Shown piece after piece: positions 11,392 through 22,047 of a stretch of DNA of 64,000 nucleotides. Below the pieces are notes generated by a model that was given only the letters and a program-made list of their open reading frames with translations, had not been told where the DNA came from and made no database searches. This DNA comes from Lophium mytilinum (Eukaryota > Ascomycota > Dothideomycetes > Mytilinidiales > Mytilinidiaceae): NCBI GenBank assembly GCA_010093605.1, contig MU004196.1:1379454-1443453 (forward strand), in the 5' to 3' direction. Position 1 is the first letter of the stretch. Each line of letters starts with the position of its first letter. Made by a program: the position numbers and the translations under genes.

Positions 11392-11937
11392 ATGGCTACC
11401 GACCGCGAGACTTGGGCCGTCGTCGACCGCGTCGAAGCCGGAACGATCCTCGACCGCCCCGACCTCGAGAGGTTCCTCGACAGCGTGTACGCGAAGACCA
11501 TCCGCACCGTGAAAGTCGCGTTCGAGCCCCTCTTCGAGGACGATGGCACCAGCATCCTCGACATCTTTCGTCGACTGAAGAGCGTTTCTGCCCGGCGTGT
11601 GGAGGCCACAGTCCACATGTTCGAGGCCCAGGACAAGGTATGCAGTTCGAATGTCTCGCCTGTCTACCGATGCTGACCTGTCTGTTCCTAGTTCCTGACC
11701 GTGTACCTTCCCTATAGCGCCGACTATGTCGAGGATGTCGCGAGAGAGATGGGCCCCAACCTGGCATCGTTGAGACTGACCCTGGTTAGAGAGGTCCCCG
11801 ACGGGTATCGCTATGAGGCCTGGGCAGAGTATGAGCGCCGAGACGCGGGGTGGATGCAGATTAGGAATCTCGACGGCTCTCCATGGCATATGGTTGGCAT
11901 GGGACCCGAGCGTGCTGCGGTAGATCTTTTGAGATAG
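11392..11937 (+). CDS. Family A paralogue A3 (unknown function)
   Basis: Exon 1 is 11392-11637 and exon 2 is 11692-11937; 163 aa. The 54-nt phase-0 intron starts GTATGC, has GCTGACC as branch site and ends CCTAG. Exon 1 contains IRTVKVAFEPLFEDD and ARRVEATVHMFEAQDK; exon 2 contains MGPNLASLRLTLVREV and YEAWAEYERRDAGWMQIR. This is the clearest example of the family: two halves, each with a helix then a beta strand, the second ending in an aromatic/charged strand and a W. It is the only member on the + strand. The interval to A2 may be a shared promoter (inference). Confidence 0.7.
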
Positions 11938-12900
11938 AGCGACTATGGCAAGGGTGGAGGGAAAGAAGCAGTGAAGATAGACAATGAGGCAGCACGATGT
12001 TCAGGGCGGGGTGCAGTGTGTGGAGTTGGCCCGAAGAGTGCGTGCAGCGATTGTTCCAAATACCAGATTCTCTTCTCCTTACACCACTTGAATGTGTCCT
12101 AACATGCAGCTGAAGTAGTGAACATGTATGCTCACGACCAGATGCTGTAGATTCGCACTATTGTTGTTTTTTGTCTAATTTAGAGACACATACTCGGCGA
12201 TCTGCTCACCACCCGCCTATTCTACTGTGCAAGCCGAAGGATTTGCTCGATTGTTACCGCTGTTGGAGTGCCTCCAATATGCCCAGAACCCTCCAGACAG
12301 ACGCTACTGACGCCAGTCCCTGGATAAGGGGATGGGCTACTTGAATTGTGCCTTCAAAAGATTTTGCAATCATCTTACATGGCCCCTGGAATGCAGTCTT
12401 CTGCCAGATGTTTTTGCTCGCCATTAGACACCGTTAGAGTTACCCCAGCCCATCGTCAAAATGACAAAAAATGCAGATATTCAGACATTTTGAATCAGAA
12501 GAGCTTACAGGCCCGAAGTTCTGGACTAAGATAGCCACTCGTGACCCTTCAGGACATTATCTAAATAAATGGAAGGGATGTCAAAGACCGGCGGCTGAAT
12601 CTTGAGTGCTAACGCCAGCCTGGAGAAATCATGTTGGAAAACAGGGCTGTAGTCATTCGCTGGGTCAAGATTTCTATTAGAGAGGTCTTTACGCCTTCAA
12701 TCTTTCTGTCTGCCTATTTCAAGTGGTCACGTTCGTGACTTCGAGAAGTGTTCATCTCGATATGTCCAGGGGTGTCACACGAGGATTTGGATACGCGCAG
12801 GAAGTCCATTTGAGTCTGATGATTTGTGAATCCCTTCTATGGCGACGATGTATTGGAGCAAAAGAAGCAAACAATGGCTTGTGTTCCTGCAACCAACTCT
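11938..12900. other. Intergenic, nothing recognised
   Basis: AT-richer sequence between A3 and A4. No open frame with protein-like composition, no RNA gene and no clear repeat was seen. Confidence 0.5.
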
Positions 12901-13509
12901 CTAGGCGGAGCTTGTGGAGGGAAGCAATGGATCTTCCGTCGCCGTTAGTGAAGTACAGAGATGAATTGTAGAAACTACTCACGTTTGAGTGTCTTAGTAT
13001 CCAGCTCCCAGGCGCCTTCCCCAATTCGCTCATAATCCGCGAAGGTGGTCTGGACAATGCCAATTTTGAAGCCCACGAGGGTTATGGTGAGTCGTCTCAG
13101 ATTCGGACCTATTGTGGCGAGAAGCTGAGTCATTGGGCCCTTTGGTTCTCTGAAGGGGAGTAGGTCCAAAGTCATCTGTGTGCATCAGTCGCTGGTCTAG
13201 CATGTAGATAAGAGGTGGGTTGCGTACGATGTCCCTGTCGGCTGGGTATTCGATTTGAATGACCAACTCCCAGATATACTTGCTATTCATGCTTTCGAAG
13301 AGACGCAAGTAGTCCCTGGCGCACGTAAGGTCGTCTATCAAAATTTTGACCTTGACGGTTTGTAAACCTTTTGCCAATGGAGTTGCCAGGTACACTGCGG
13401 CCTGCTGCTGGGTGAGAAGATTGCGATTGGATGCGGCTAGCAATACAGCTTCTACGGAGAGGGGGTCGCCTCTGGTTAAGGGAGCGGAGGGGTTCGCTGA
13501 GCTGGCCAT
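12901..13509 (-). CDS. Family A paralogue A4 (unknown function), three exons
   Basis: Exons 13228-13509, 12983-13175 and 12901-12932 encode 168 aa. Introns are 52 nt (phase 0, GTACGC donor) and 50 nt (phase 1, CACTAAC branch). Exon 1 holds LLTQQQAAVYLATPLAKG, then LQTVKVKILIDDL and YIWELVIQIEYPADRDI. Exon 2 holds IGPNLRRLTITLVGFKIG and FADYERIGEGAWELD. The third exon gives a short tail, HPLLPSTSSA. The splice pattern and both introns match A2, so A2 and A4 are probably sister copies. No function recognised. Confidence 0.68.
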
Positions 13510-14290
13510 CGTGCTTTGAAAGTTTTGGTTTGGCTTGCAAGGGGTGAGACCTTGATGGGAGATGTGATGCTGGAAGACCAGGTTGTACCCTCTGGAAGAG
13601 AGCGAAGGCGAACATTTTGTACATACGTGCGTAACCTGATTGCTAGCAGCTTGCTAGCATCGTTGCTTGCTGTAAGTGATTGCTCTAGTCCAACGTAGTC
13701 ACGGCCACGAGGTCTCATGACCGCGTAAAAGCAGCAAGTCCGCGATGATTACCGTCAATAGGGGGGTTGCACGTAGATCCAGACTTCGAGAATCAAAGCG
13801 TAGGAACCAAACTATCGTCATAGCTACTTTGACTACGTTTTACCGCTGTTTGTGGGGTCTCAAGGCACTCTCACGAATCTGAGGTGGGGGGGCATCTGCC
13901 GGCTTGAATGCTAGGGTGTGGATCTCCAGAATACGGACACGAGCTCGGGGCCGCCGATTCGATTCAGCACCTTAAGCTCTTTACATCATAGATCCCCTGG
14001 ATTTAGTAGGTTCGGAGGTGCTTAAAGGGTATAACAAGAACGCCAAAGCGCCTGCCTCAATATAGAACATGTTGCTCTTTACATTATAGGATGTTTATAT
14101 GAATATGTGCGGGGGTATTTTAGAATGATGAACACCCCGCCAGATTTATGTAGAAATACAGTAAAGTTCCAAACTAAAGATATAACAACATAGACTATTA
14201 CCGGACGGAGCGTTGCTCTCGAGCATTACAGCTAGGCCACAACAAAACATTGAGAAGAGGAGACTTTGTGCTATTCGGACACTATAATTA
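13510..14290. other. Intergenic, nothing recognised
   Basis: No supported gene. The composition becomes AT-richer toward 14.1 kb, where low-complexity repeats begin. Confidence 0.45.
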
Positions 14291-14293
14291 CAA

Positions 14294-14510
14294 GTACAAA
14301 TACAAACAAAGTTACAAAAGCAACGCAAAAACGCCCCCAACGCCCACACAAAACCCACAAAAGTACAAATACAGACGGAATTACAAAAGCAGAAAGGACT
14401 AACGCCCCAACGCCAGCAAAAAACCCCACAAAAGTACAAATACAAACAAAAATACAAGAAAAGACAGAAGCTCCCCCAACACCCACGCAAACCCACAAAA
14501 AGACCACACC
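14294..14510 (+). repeat. Tandem repeat, about 70 bp, three units
   Basis: The word GTACAAATACARAC starts at 14294, 14363 and 14434 (spacing 69 and 71 bp), each followed by a C/A-rich block around CCCCCAACGCCMACRCAAA. The third unit is partial. A related single block (CACCCCCAACGCCCGCACG) occurs 15 kb away near 29815. Confidence 0.6.
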
Positions 14511-14730
14511 ACGCAGAGTCTGACGAGCAAGTCGTAACAATCCCGAGTCTAAAAGCAACAATGTTAGTATTTAAACCACCAAAACAAGCATCATTGGAGC
14601 ATTTACGAGTAAATCAGCAGATCCAACCCCGTGCAGTCATGACGAGCAAGTCGTAACAACCCCAAGCCTAGAAGCAACAATGTTAATATATATAAAGCCA
14701 AAACATGTAACATTGGGGCATTTACCATTG
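14511..14730 (+). repeat. Direct repeat pair, about 88 bp
   Basis: Two copies start at about 14522 and 14641, both with GACGAGCAAGTCGTAACAA and ending near GCATTTAC. They are about 80-85 percent alike by eye. The spacing of 119 bp leaves a short unique spacer. They directly follow the 70-bp repeat. Confidence 0.6.
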
Positions 14731-14851
14731 AACCCATCGTTAGCCCTCGAGTCGGAGAATCGGATGACAAGAAAATCGGCAGATCCACTAGTGCTCACAA
14801 TGTTAACATAATGCCGTCACAAATGATACAATTGCTTCATGATACGGTACC

Positions 14852-15349
14852 TCAGAGCTCCTCGTCTAAGACAGGGTAGCCGGCCTCCGGCAGGCCACCC
14901 ACTGCGCACGCACGGCGGTGCATCAAGCCGCAGTGCGCGCACACCCACGCCCTCTCACCCCAGGGGTCGTCCCGGGATAAGAGCCCCATCAACTTCCATT
15001 TGGAACGAGATCGGGAGGGGAACCAGAGACGGCTCCGCCTAGCGTGGGGGTCGTCACCTCCCAGGACCTCCCCCAAGGCCTGGTGGTTGGTGACGGCCAA
15101 GGTGGCCTGCGCGGTCGGGGGGAGGTGGTCGCGGATCATCCTCCAAATCTCGGAGGGCATGCCTTCGAGGGTGGCGGCGGCGCGACCGGAAGGGGGGAGG
15201 TCGGCCTTGAGCTCGGCCATGGCGGCGCTGGCGTCGGCGGAGGCGGGAGTGGAGGAGAAGGAGCTGACGGCGGGAGCAGACGCGGAGGCAGAGGCGGCGG
15301 CAGACGCGGAGGCAGAGGCAGAGACGACGGCAGAGGGAGAGGCAGTCAT
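14852..15349 (-). CDS. F-box-like protein, 165 aa, short form
   Basis: Residues 1-45 are a low-complexity Ala/Ser run. An F-box-like segment follows near residues 58-95 (LEGMPSEIWRMIRDHLPP, then LAVTNHQALGEVLG), then W..L..L.RDDPW and a CAHCGLMHRR motif. That order (F-box, W-rich linker, CxxC...H) is common in ascomycete F-box proteins that act as substrate receptors of SCF ubiquitin ligases; those are usually 300-450 aa, so this copy is short. It may be truncated or continue through an unseen intron. ATG at 15349. It sits inside the family A cluster. The function is inferred from fold only. Confidence 0.55.
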   Translation of the reverse strand: MTASPSAVVSASASASAAASASASAPAVSSFSSTPASADASAAMAELKADLPPSGRAAATLEGMPSEIWRMIRDHLPPTAQATLAVTNHQALGEVLGGDDPHARRSRLWFPSRSRSKWKLMGLLSRDDPWGERAWVCAHCGLMHRRACAVGGLPEAGYPVLDEEL

Positions 15350-15995
15350 TTTGAGTGAGTTTGGTGGTTTATTGGGTGATTAATCAGGGTCTGATGTGGC
15401 CGTTGTGCGCTGGTGTTGTCCTGATGGAGCAAGTGTCACAACATCGGTCTAATCACTTCACGCGCACTGACCATACGTTAGACCCACACACATCTTGACC
15501 CACCAAATATTCGCTCGATAGTATCTAGATCCCGAATGACCAACATCATGTACCACTTGCTGGACCCAGATCAGCTCTGTCCCTTTAAGCTGACCTCCAG
15601 AACGAGGCTATTTGCGAGGTCAATGACCCGGAGGATCATGCTTTAGGAAGCCATATGTATGCGCCCGTTTGCCAACGTTTGAGGTGGATTAGCATGCTTT
15701 TAGCACCGTCAATATGGCAGGCATGTGTTCTTCTCACTAGTCTGAAGCACTTCAAACGGTGGCAGGATGGTGTCAACGAGTTCACGGCCAGGTAATGCAT
15801 TCAGGAAGGGGGCAGATTGATAGCTAAAACTCGCTCCGTGTAAGCACAATCATCTACTTGATAGCTCCATATTCGCCGGATAACTCGAATCAGTTGAGCA
15901 GTCACCTGGCTACCCAGAAGGCGCTTCCTTCCTCTAGGTTCAAGGACAAGATCTGACTTAGAAGGCAGCAGAATGCAGTGACCGCGTTACCCCAG
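15350..15995. other. Intergenic, nothing recognised
   Basis: Upstream region of the F-box-like gene and downstream region of A5. No gene, RNA or repeat seen. Confidence 0.5.
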
Positions 15996-16638
15996 CTACT
16001 CAGGGTGAGAAAACTTCTCCGAAAGATTGTTCATGATGGCGAGTTTGGCACCGCGGGCCCGGGAGAGGTTGCGCTCGAGGAAAGACGTCGGGTTTCGTAC
16101 GACAATCCACTTGTCCGAGAAAACACGGCGACGCATGGCGCGGGTTTTCGAGTCATGGTCGACGCCTTCGCCGCCGCTCATGTGAACAGTGATCTCATAG
16201 AGGCGCTTGCAACTTCTGCTCTTGATGAGTCGTTCGACGTCGTCCGGCGCGGGCAGAAGGGAGCGGAAGTGGATTCGATTGTGGCCTTGTTGGCGACGAA
16301 TCTATCGCTTCTGTTAGTAGGTTGTTTCTCTGCAGGCAGGGCTGTGGACTCTAATGTACTTGCTGCTCGCCCTGCTGGTCGAGGACGTAGTGCAACTCTG
16401 CCTTACCGAGGCGGCAGCAGTGTCTGAGGGGCAGGAGGCGGGTGTAGGGGCGCGGATCGTGGTCGACGTAGACTTTGACGAACGCGGAAAGCTGCTCTCG
16501 ATGGACGCCGGTGGCTCGCAAGTAACCGCTGAGGGTGCAGACTTGGACAGGCACGTTGGTCTCAATGCAGCGTTCGATGAAGTCGAGGTTGTCCTCCGCA
16601 TTGCTTGGTGGCGGGCCAGACGGGAAGGGGGCGGACAT
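15996..16638 (-). CDS. Family A paralogue A5 (unknown function)
   Basis: Exon 1 is 16360-16638 and exon 2 is 15996-16301; 194 aa. The 58-nt intron begins GTACAT, has a CTACTAAC branch site and ends GATAG; the earlier AG would put a stop in frame, so the later acceptor was chosen. Exon 1 ends LGKAELHYVLDQQGEQQ; exon 2 contains LLPAPDDVERLIKSRSC, then KRLYEITVHMSGGEG and RRRVFSDKWIVVRN, matching the second-half pattern of family A. The C-terminus is about 40 residues longer than in A3 and is basic. The region upstream (16639-17187) holds no gene I can support. Confidence 0.62.
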
Positions 16639-17187
16639 TGTAGAGGTATGGGCCAAGGGAAGTGACACTTGGAAGGGCAGCTAAAGAGCGGTTCGGAAAC
16701 GCTTCCTGTGGGTGGGCGGCGAAGGGAGACGTCTGCGCGCAAAATCGAGAGGGCTTTCACGTGCCAAACTTGCACCAAAACGAAACTCCTAGAACATGGA
16801 TTACACCACCGTAACTCTAGAGAGTACGAACTCCAAAGATTCTTCAACATCATGCATCACCAACAAGCTGGGTTGGGTTGGAGTTCCATGTAGAATTTCA
16901 AGGTATGAGAAACCCCATAGCGCGCCCCTGCCAGCGCCATCACCTCAGCCAAAACCCCACAATAGCCAGCTGATTGAAAGCCCCATATATCTATATACCG
17001 TTTCCGATCCTAGATCTGCCGCAAAACCCGCCATCTTTGCCGAGATGTGAAAAGATCTTGAAGACAGCTCGCAGGGAGGAGGCCGGAGTCAGAACGTTGG
17101 CGAATCCCTAGAGATATAGCTATTACCCCTGGCTTTGATATCAAGCAATCCACAACATACCTTCACCGTCAATCTGAGAAAGATCAG

Positions 17188-17808
17188 CTATCGCCTCCCA
17201 AACCTAACCTGTCGCACCGACTTCTTGACCGCCTTGACCAACCTCGCGAAGCCCTTCTTCGGCTTCAGGTACCGCACCTGGACCCACTCGCCGTCGTCCT
17301 GATGTCGACGGAACGATGCCCGAGCTGTGACCCCACGACTTTCGCGGATGAGGATGGAGAGTGTGGCTAGATTGGGCGCACACTGGCGCACCATTCCCTC
17401 GACTTCTGCAAGGGTGGGAAGGAGGTAGCGAGCCGGTTCACGCAGCAAGATCCGGTCACGGAAGGTCTAATATATGCGGTCAGTTTGATGCGTATTGAAG
17501 AAGCTCTCAAGTCGGCTCACCTTTAGATCTTTGGAGGTGTAGAGCCATAGTTTTAGGTGCTCGAGATCTCTACAGCTCAGATTGGCACCCAGATCTTCCA
17601 GGTAGTCCCTAGCGCTTAGAATGCCGTCGGCAGAGATCTTGAGCTCGATTCGGCGCAGGAACGAGATGGCCGTCGCCTTGCGGCAAAGCTGGCGAAATTC
17701 TCCTCGACTGAAGATGCACTCGGCGTTTGTGAGGATGAGGGCGGGGCCGTCGTGGGGGATGTCGTTTAGGCCTTCGATAAGGTTCAGTTCGAAGGATGCA
17801 TAGGCCAT
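17188..17808 (-). CDS. Family A paralogue A6 (unknown function)
   Basis: Exon 1 is 17521-17808 and exon 2 is 17188-17466; 188 aa. The 54-nt phase-0 intron (GTGAGC donor, ACTGAC branch, ATTAG acceptor) lies at the family position and contains a stop, so it must be removed. Exon 1 contains ISFLRRIELKISADG and LEHLKLWLYTSKDLK; exon 2 contains YLLPTLAEVEGMVRQCAP, NLATLSILIRESRGV and ASFRRHQDDGEWVQVRYL. The C-terminus is strongly basic (KKGFARLVKAVKKSVRQ). Function not recognised. Confidence 0.68.
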
Positions 17809-18299
17809 GGTGTTGGGGGTGGTGTAGGATTGAGTTTGTCACGGATGAGGTTTGACAAAGTTCAATGCGAGTTGAAGTAGGCCAGACGGCGATGTTAGGG
17901 AAGGAGTGAAGTGGAAGAGTGAAGGTGGGCCTGCTTGGATCTCTATCGGAATTCAAGGAGGACAGGGGCTAGAAACGGCTGAAGCACGTTACCCCATCCA
18001 AAATCGAATAGTTATGATACCGATTTTGTAATTAAATTGCCTTGAGGGTAAGGAAAGTCACTACTCTTGGACAGGCATACGGAGTAAAAGCTTGAGGTAA
18101 TTCAATGGCTTTGGCGTGTAAGGTTCAAATTCGCGCCCTCAATCGTAAACTCATAATATATCTCTATCTCTCCTCTTACCCTTATCTGTGGTCCCTTGAG
18201 ATGCATCTACAGATTTGGTTTATAGAAAAAGTCTTCGTGCTAATTGTTGCTAGATTCTGTGTACTATATATGACTGTTTGTTTTAATATTGAAATCTAG

Positions 18300-19220
18300 T
18301 ACGAGATATCGCAATTCCAATTCGGACTCTCCAAACATAGTTTCGAAGTTCATGTATGTATGAAGGCAGAGGACACCTCAAACACCAGGAAGTACCGAGA
18401 AAAGGATGCCAAAAAGACATGCCTATTCAGAACAGGATGTAACATAGCTCCGTTTCCGACTCCGCACACATGTCTTGACGTTGGATTTCGCGTGACGGAT
18501 AGGGCACCTCAAACAGCAGGATGTAGCCGGAAAAAGAAGTGGATAGGTCATGCTGGATTAGATTTAGAGGTAGAAAGAAGGCGTATATCACTGAAAGGTC
18601 GCATGTTTCCCATTTAGACTGTCCCAAACCTGTATTCGATATCAGATTTTTGTTGGAGGGTCTGAGCCATCTCAAACAGCAGGATATACCTGGGAAAGGC
18701 AGCGATCGAACAGTGCTCTTTGGAAGGCAGTAAGAAAGAAGCGTTGTAATGCGATGAAATCACCTATTTCCAATTCGGACTCTCCCAAAAAAGTCTCACA
18801 CGTCAAATCCCACCGGAGGGCTGGAGCCACTTCAAACGACAGGATAGGCTTGGAAAAGGAACCGATGAAGTCGTGCTCATTGAGAGTCATGAAAAAAACA
18901 TTCTTATATCTCTACCCATATTGCTAACAGGCGACATGGCCCAAATTCAGGCTGTCCAAGGATAAGTCTCCGACCTCATGTGTCGCCTGGAGGATGAGGG
19001 CACCTTAAACAGCAGGATATAGTTGGAAAACGAAGTGCAAAGGTCATGTAAACTGAGAACGAGGCCGAATAAAGTCTTATATGCATACCCATATTGCTTA
19101 AGAGCAATACGACTCTAATCCAAACCCTTTAACGCATGTCTTCCATGTCAAATTCGGCCTGAGGACTGAGGGCCCCTCAAACGGCAGGATACACATCGCA
19201 AAGGAATCGGACGAGTCAAG
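18300..19220 (+). repeat. Tandem repeat array, unit about 130-175 bp, six units
   Basis: A core close to GCACCTCAAACAGCAGGAT occurs at 18373, 18504, 18666, 18826, 19000 and 19172. Between cores a second shared word, TTCCAATTCGGACTCTCC, recurs in diverged form (18313, 18767 and others). Unit length drifts, so the array is old. The region between A6 and this array (17.8-18.3 kb) holds no gene. The core resembles those of the arrays at 20.2 and 28.6 kb. Confidence 0.7.
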
Positions 19221-19375
19221 CATATCAGGAGGTAGAGGGAGAGAAGTATAATATCATAGCCCATTCAGGCGCCTGACTCCGGCTCTAAATCTAGTGATTC
19301 CCGCAAAGGCTTCCTAGAACAACCGCCGCCCACCGTCCAATCTACTCCCCTACTCCGCTGCAGCGTCTACAGCAG

Positions 19376-19824
19376 TCACTGAATCACCCACTCCCTGTAG
19401 TCCGCGAGTACGAAGGTGCACATTATCGGACCGCGCGTGCCCTCCACATCCTGAACCGTGACTTGAAGCTGGCGGAGTGCGGGAAAGCTTCTGTCCTTCA
19501 TCTTCTGTACGTCTCGGACCATCGGGATGAAGTGCTGGCAGTCAAACGATTAGCTACTGTTGCAAAAAGTTGTGTGCTGCTGGGCTCACTTACGCCGCTT
19601 AACGCCGAGCTCTCTGTCTTGATGTTGAGAGACGCGGTCTCGACGGACTCGTCGCGCACGAGCGCGAACTGGTCCATATAGTCGCCATACCAGACCGCAT
19701 GCTTGAGGCGGAGATTGTAGAAGATGTTGGGGTGTCTGAGAGGTTTGAGTTGGGTGAGGTGCGCAGCAAGCGGGATGCGCAAGAGGACTTCGACGAAGGC
19801 CTGAGGACGGTTTGCGCTGACCAT
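19376..19824 (-). CDS. Family A paralogue A7 (unknown function), shortest member
   Basis: Exon 1 is 19594-19824 and exon 2 is 19376-19534; 129 aa. The 59-nt phase-0 intron starts GTAAGT, contains a GCTAATC branch-like word and ends TGCCAG. Exon 1 has VSANRPQAFVEVLLRIPL and VETASLNIKTESSALSG; exon 2 has LRQLQVTVQDVEGTRG and MCTFVLADYREWVIQ. It has the usual second-half strand pattern but stops directly after the W-containing strand, lacking the tail of other members. The ATG at 19824 gives a compact N-terminus. Confidence 0.63.
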
Positions 19825-20199
19825 CGTGGCGTGATTTAGTTGACGATATGGCGGTGTTTGAGAGGTTTGGATATTGGTGCGGGTGTGGAGTCGTGAAGCT
19901 CTTAGTCGTCGAGCGTTGGCTGTGTGTTGGTTGTGAGGTGTTGGTGCAGTGACCGAGCGTTGCTCCAACTTTATTCTCTCTTTAGGTTTAAGTGAAGCGA
20001 GAAGGCAGGGGTCGCAAGCCTCGCTGCCACCCGCTCCATCAGAGCGGCGAAGCGGAAATAGTCGGCAGGTGCCTCAGACGGCGTCATCCAGCCGGCAACT
20101 AGCGCCAATGTGCATACTTCTGATTCAGGTGCTCTGATATCGCATATAGCTGACAGCATCAATAGGAGGAGTTGGAGTATATGTTGAGGTACTTTGCGC

Positions 20200-20700
20200 T
20201 GGGAGAATCCATAGCTGTAATTTGAAGAGACTGATCATCGCAACATCAATCGAATCTTCTTGTATGTTTAGAGCACCCCTAACGCCGGTGTCAAGCGTGG
20301 AAAGCAACAGCTTCAATACGTACAGCTTAGTATATGTCATGACCTCCAGATCAATTCCGTTATTGAGGGCACCTCTGAGGGTGACATTGAATAATGACAT
20401 AGCAGGTTTGCAATCTATAGACCTAAGAACGTGACATCGACTTCAAATAAAATCAACTGCACAGGGCACTCCTGACGGTGTTGTGAATCCACGACATACC
20501 ACAGTCTCATTTCAAAGACTATGCTTTATAACATAGCTCTTGGATTGTTTTTGACGGCTGAGAGCACCTCTGACGACATCGTCAATGCAGGAAACCCCTT
20601 CGTTCAATCTGAACTGCTATGAGTAAGCCGTAGCTCCTGATTTTGCTTCGTCTACTAGGACACCTCAGACAGCGGCATGTGGCTTGCAAAAGGGAGTCTA
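20200..20700 (+). repeat. Tandem repeat array, unit about 97 bp, five units
   Basis: Cores of the form GCACCTCTGACGGTGTC occur at 20273, 20369, 20466, 20564 and 20660, spaced 96, 97, 98 and 96 bp. The core is clearly related to that of the 18.3-19.2 kb array and of the 107-bp satellite at 28.6 kb, though the rest of the unit is different. It occupies the interval between A7 and A8. Confidence 0.7.
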
Positions 20701-20858
20701 GACTCATCTAATTAGCACTCCGCTTTCAATGGTCACATATGTCACATAGATATTGAAGGATGTGTTGTGAAAGCCACCAAAACAGGATCTTCTCTTCTCG
20801 CCAGGCACAGGGGCCACTACCGGCAGTTCTACCTCATCTTCTCCACCCTCTACCTCCC

Positions 20859-21495
20859 CTATTCCCGCCCAAACAACCGAGGTCTTCCCCAGAGCGTCTC
20901 ATCCCGTCGCTGCTTCTTCGGCACATGCTCGAATGACTCCAACAAGCACCAAACATCCGGGCTCTCCGGGTCTCCAGGGTCCCGCACAAACGGCTCATAC
21001 TCGTAATAAGCGGTCCGTCGACCCGCGGCGTAGCTTGCATCACCGCCGACGTCTCGGACGGTGATGATGATCCTGCAGACGTTCACGCCCGCGCCGTTGG
21101 CCAGGGCGGCGATGGCTGCTGGCGCCGCGTCGGGGTTGGACTTGACCCAACGCGTCCACTACAAGAGGAGTTAGCTAGACGATTCGTGCGTTTTGGGTTG
21201 AGTTGGAGCTTACCTCCTGCCAGACGTTGCTGCTCGTGTACAGCGTGAGGTCTAGCTCATCCACCGCGGGGCTGTCGAGGGCTTCGAAGGGCGCGAGGGC
21301 GGCGGCGACGGACTCCCAATCTCGGACAGAGTAGGCGACCTTCACGGTCGTCTGGGCCTTGGTGGCCGGGGCAGCGACGAAGACGGCGAGCTGGTCGAGG
21401 GAGAGGGTGCGTTTCTCGGCGGCGAGCTGCAGGACGCGGGGCTCGGCCAGCTCGAGGAGAGGAAGGGGTGGCGGTGGTGGCAGCATGGTCGACAT
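20859..21495 (-). CDS. Family A paralogue A8 (unknown function)
   Basis: Exon 1 is 21214-21495 and exon 2 is 20859-21158; 193 aa. The 55-nt phase-0 intron starts GTAAGC, has GCTAACTC as branch site, ends TTGTAG and contains stops. After a Pro/Leu-rich start, exon 1 has LSLDQLAVFVAAPATKAQ, TTVKVAYSVRDWES and VDELDLTLYTSSNVWQE; exon 2 has GVNVCRIIITVRDVGG and AAGRRTAYYEYEPF. The TTVKVAY strand matches A3 (RTVKVAF) and A4 (QTVKVKI). The C-terminal 45 residues are charged and not shared. An ATG three codons downstream is an alternative start. Confidence 0.67.
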
Positions 21496-22047
21496 TTTGA
21501 AGATGGGTGGAGACGGCGTGCGGAGGTTTGTGTGATGTGGTGCCTGGAGCGAGGAAGATCTGGCTGTGTGGACTTTTGAAGGAAAGGCAAGGTGCACGGT
21601 TGCCCTAGGCTTGCACCTTCACCCAGACAGAATGTTGGACGAGTGAAGCGACTTCTATCCTTCTTATTGCCGCCATTCAGAATAGCTGGCTAGCCAGTCG
21701 GTTGGCCCCTGAAACCCAACTGATGGGACATTCTTTGGCAGTAGCGCTGGCGAACACAGCGCCTCCTGGCGGCATTGGAGCGTATATGAACATTTGGATG
21801 CTTATGCTTAATTTAATATAGCTTTTGACGGGCATTTATCACAGTAAAGAGATCAGGCCGCCATGAATCGTGTCTAGCCAGTATATCTGCTACTCGTACT
21901 TCACACACCCGACTCATTCGCCCCTCGAACAGCTACGAGAGCGCATGCCCTAGAGCTCCACGAGAGGGCGTCGTTCAGCATTCGCAACCGTCGCCTCCTC
22001 CTGCACAAGCTCCGCTCATTGCCATTATACCCACCCGTCTCGCCGTT
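21496..22047. other. Intergenic, nothing recognised
   Basis: Upstream region of A8. No gene, RNA or repeat seen. Confidence 0.45.

Noticed and set aside
15000-15383. 127- and 104-codon + strand frames rich in Ala/Gly
   Set aside because: Shadows of the F-box-like gene; Gly/Ala content is the complement of its Ala/Ser run.
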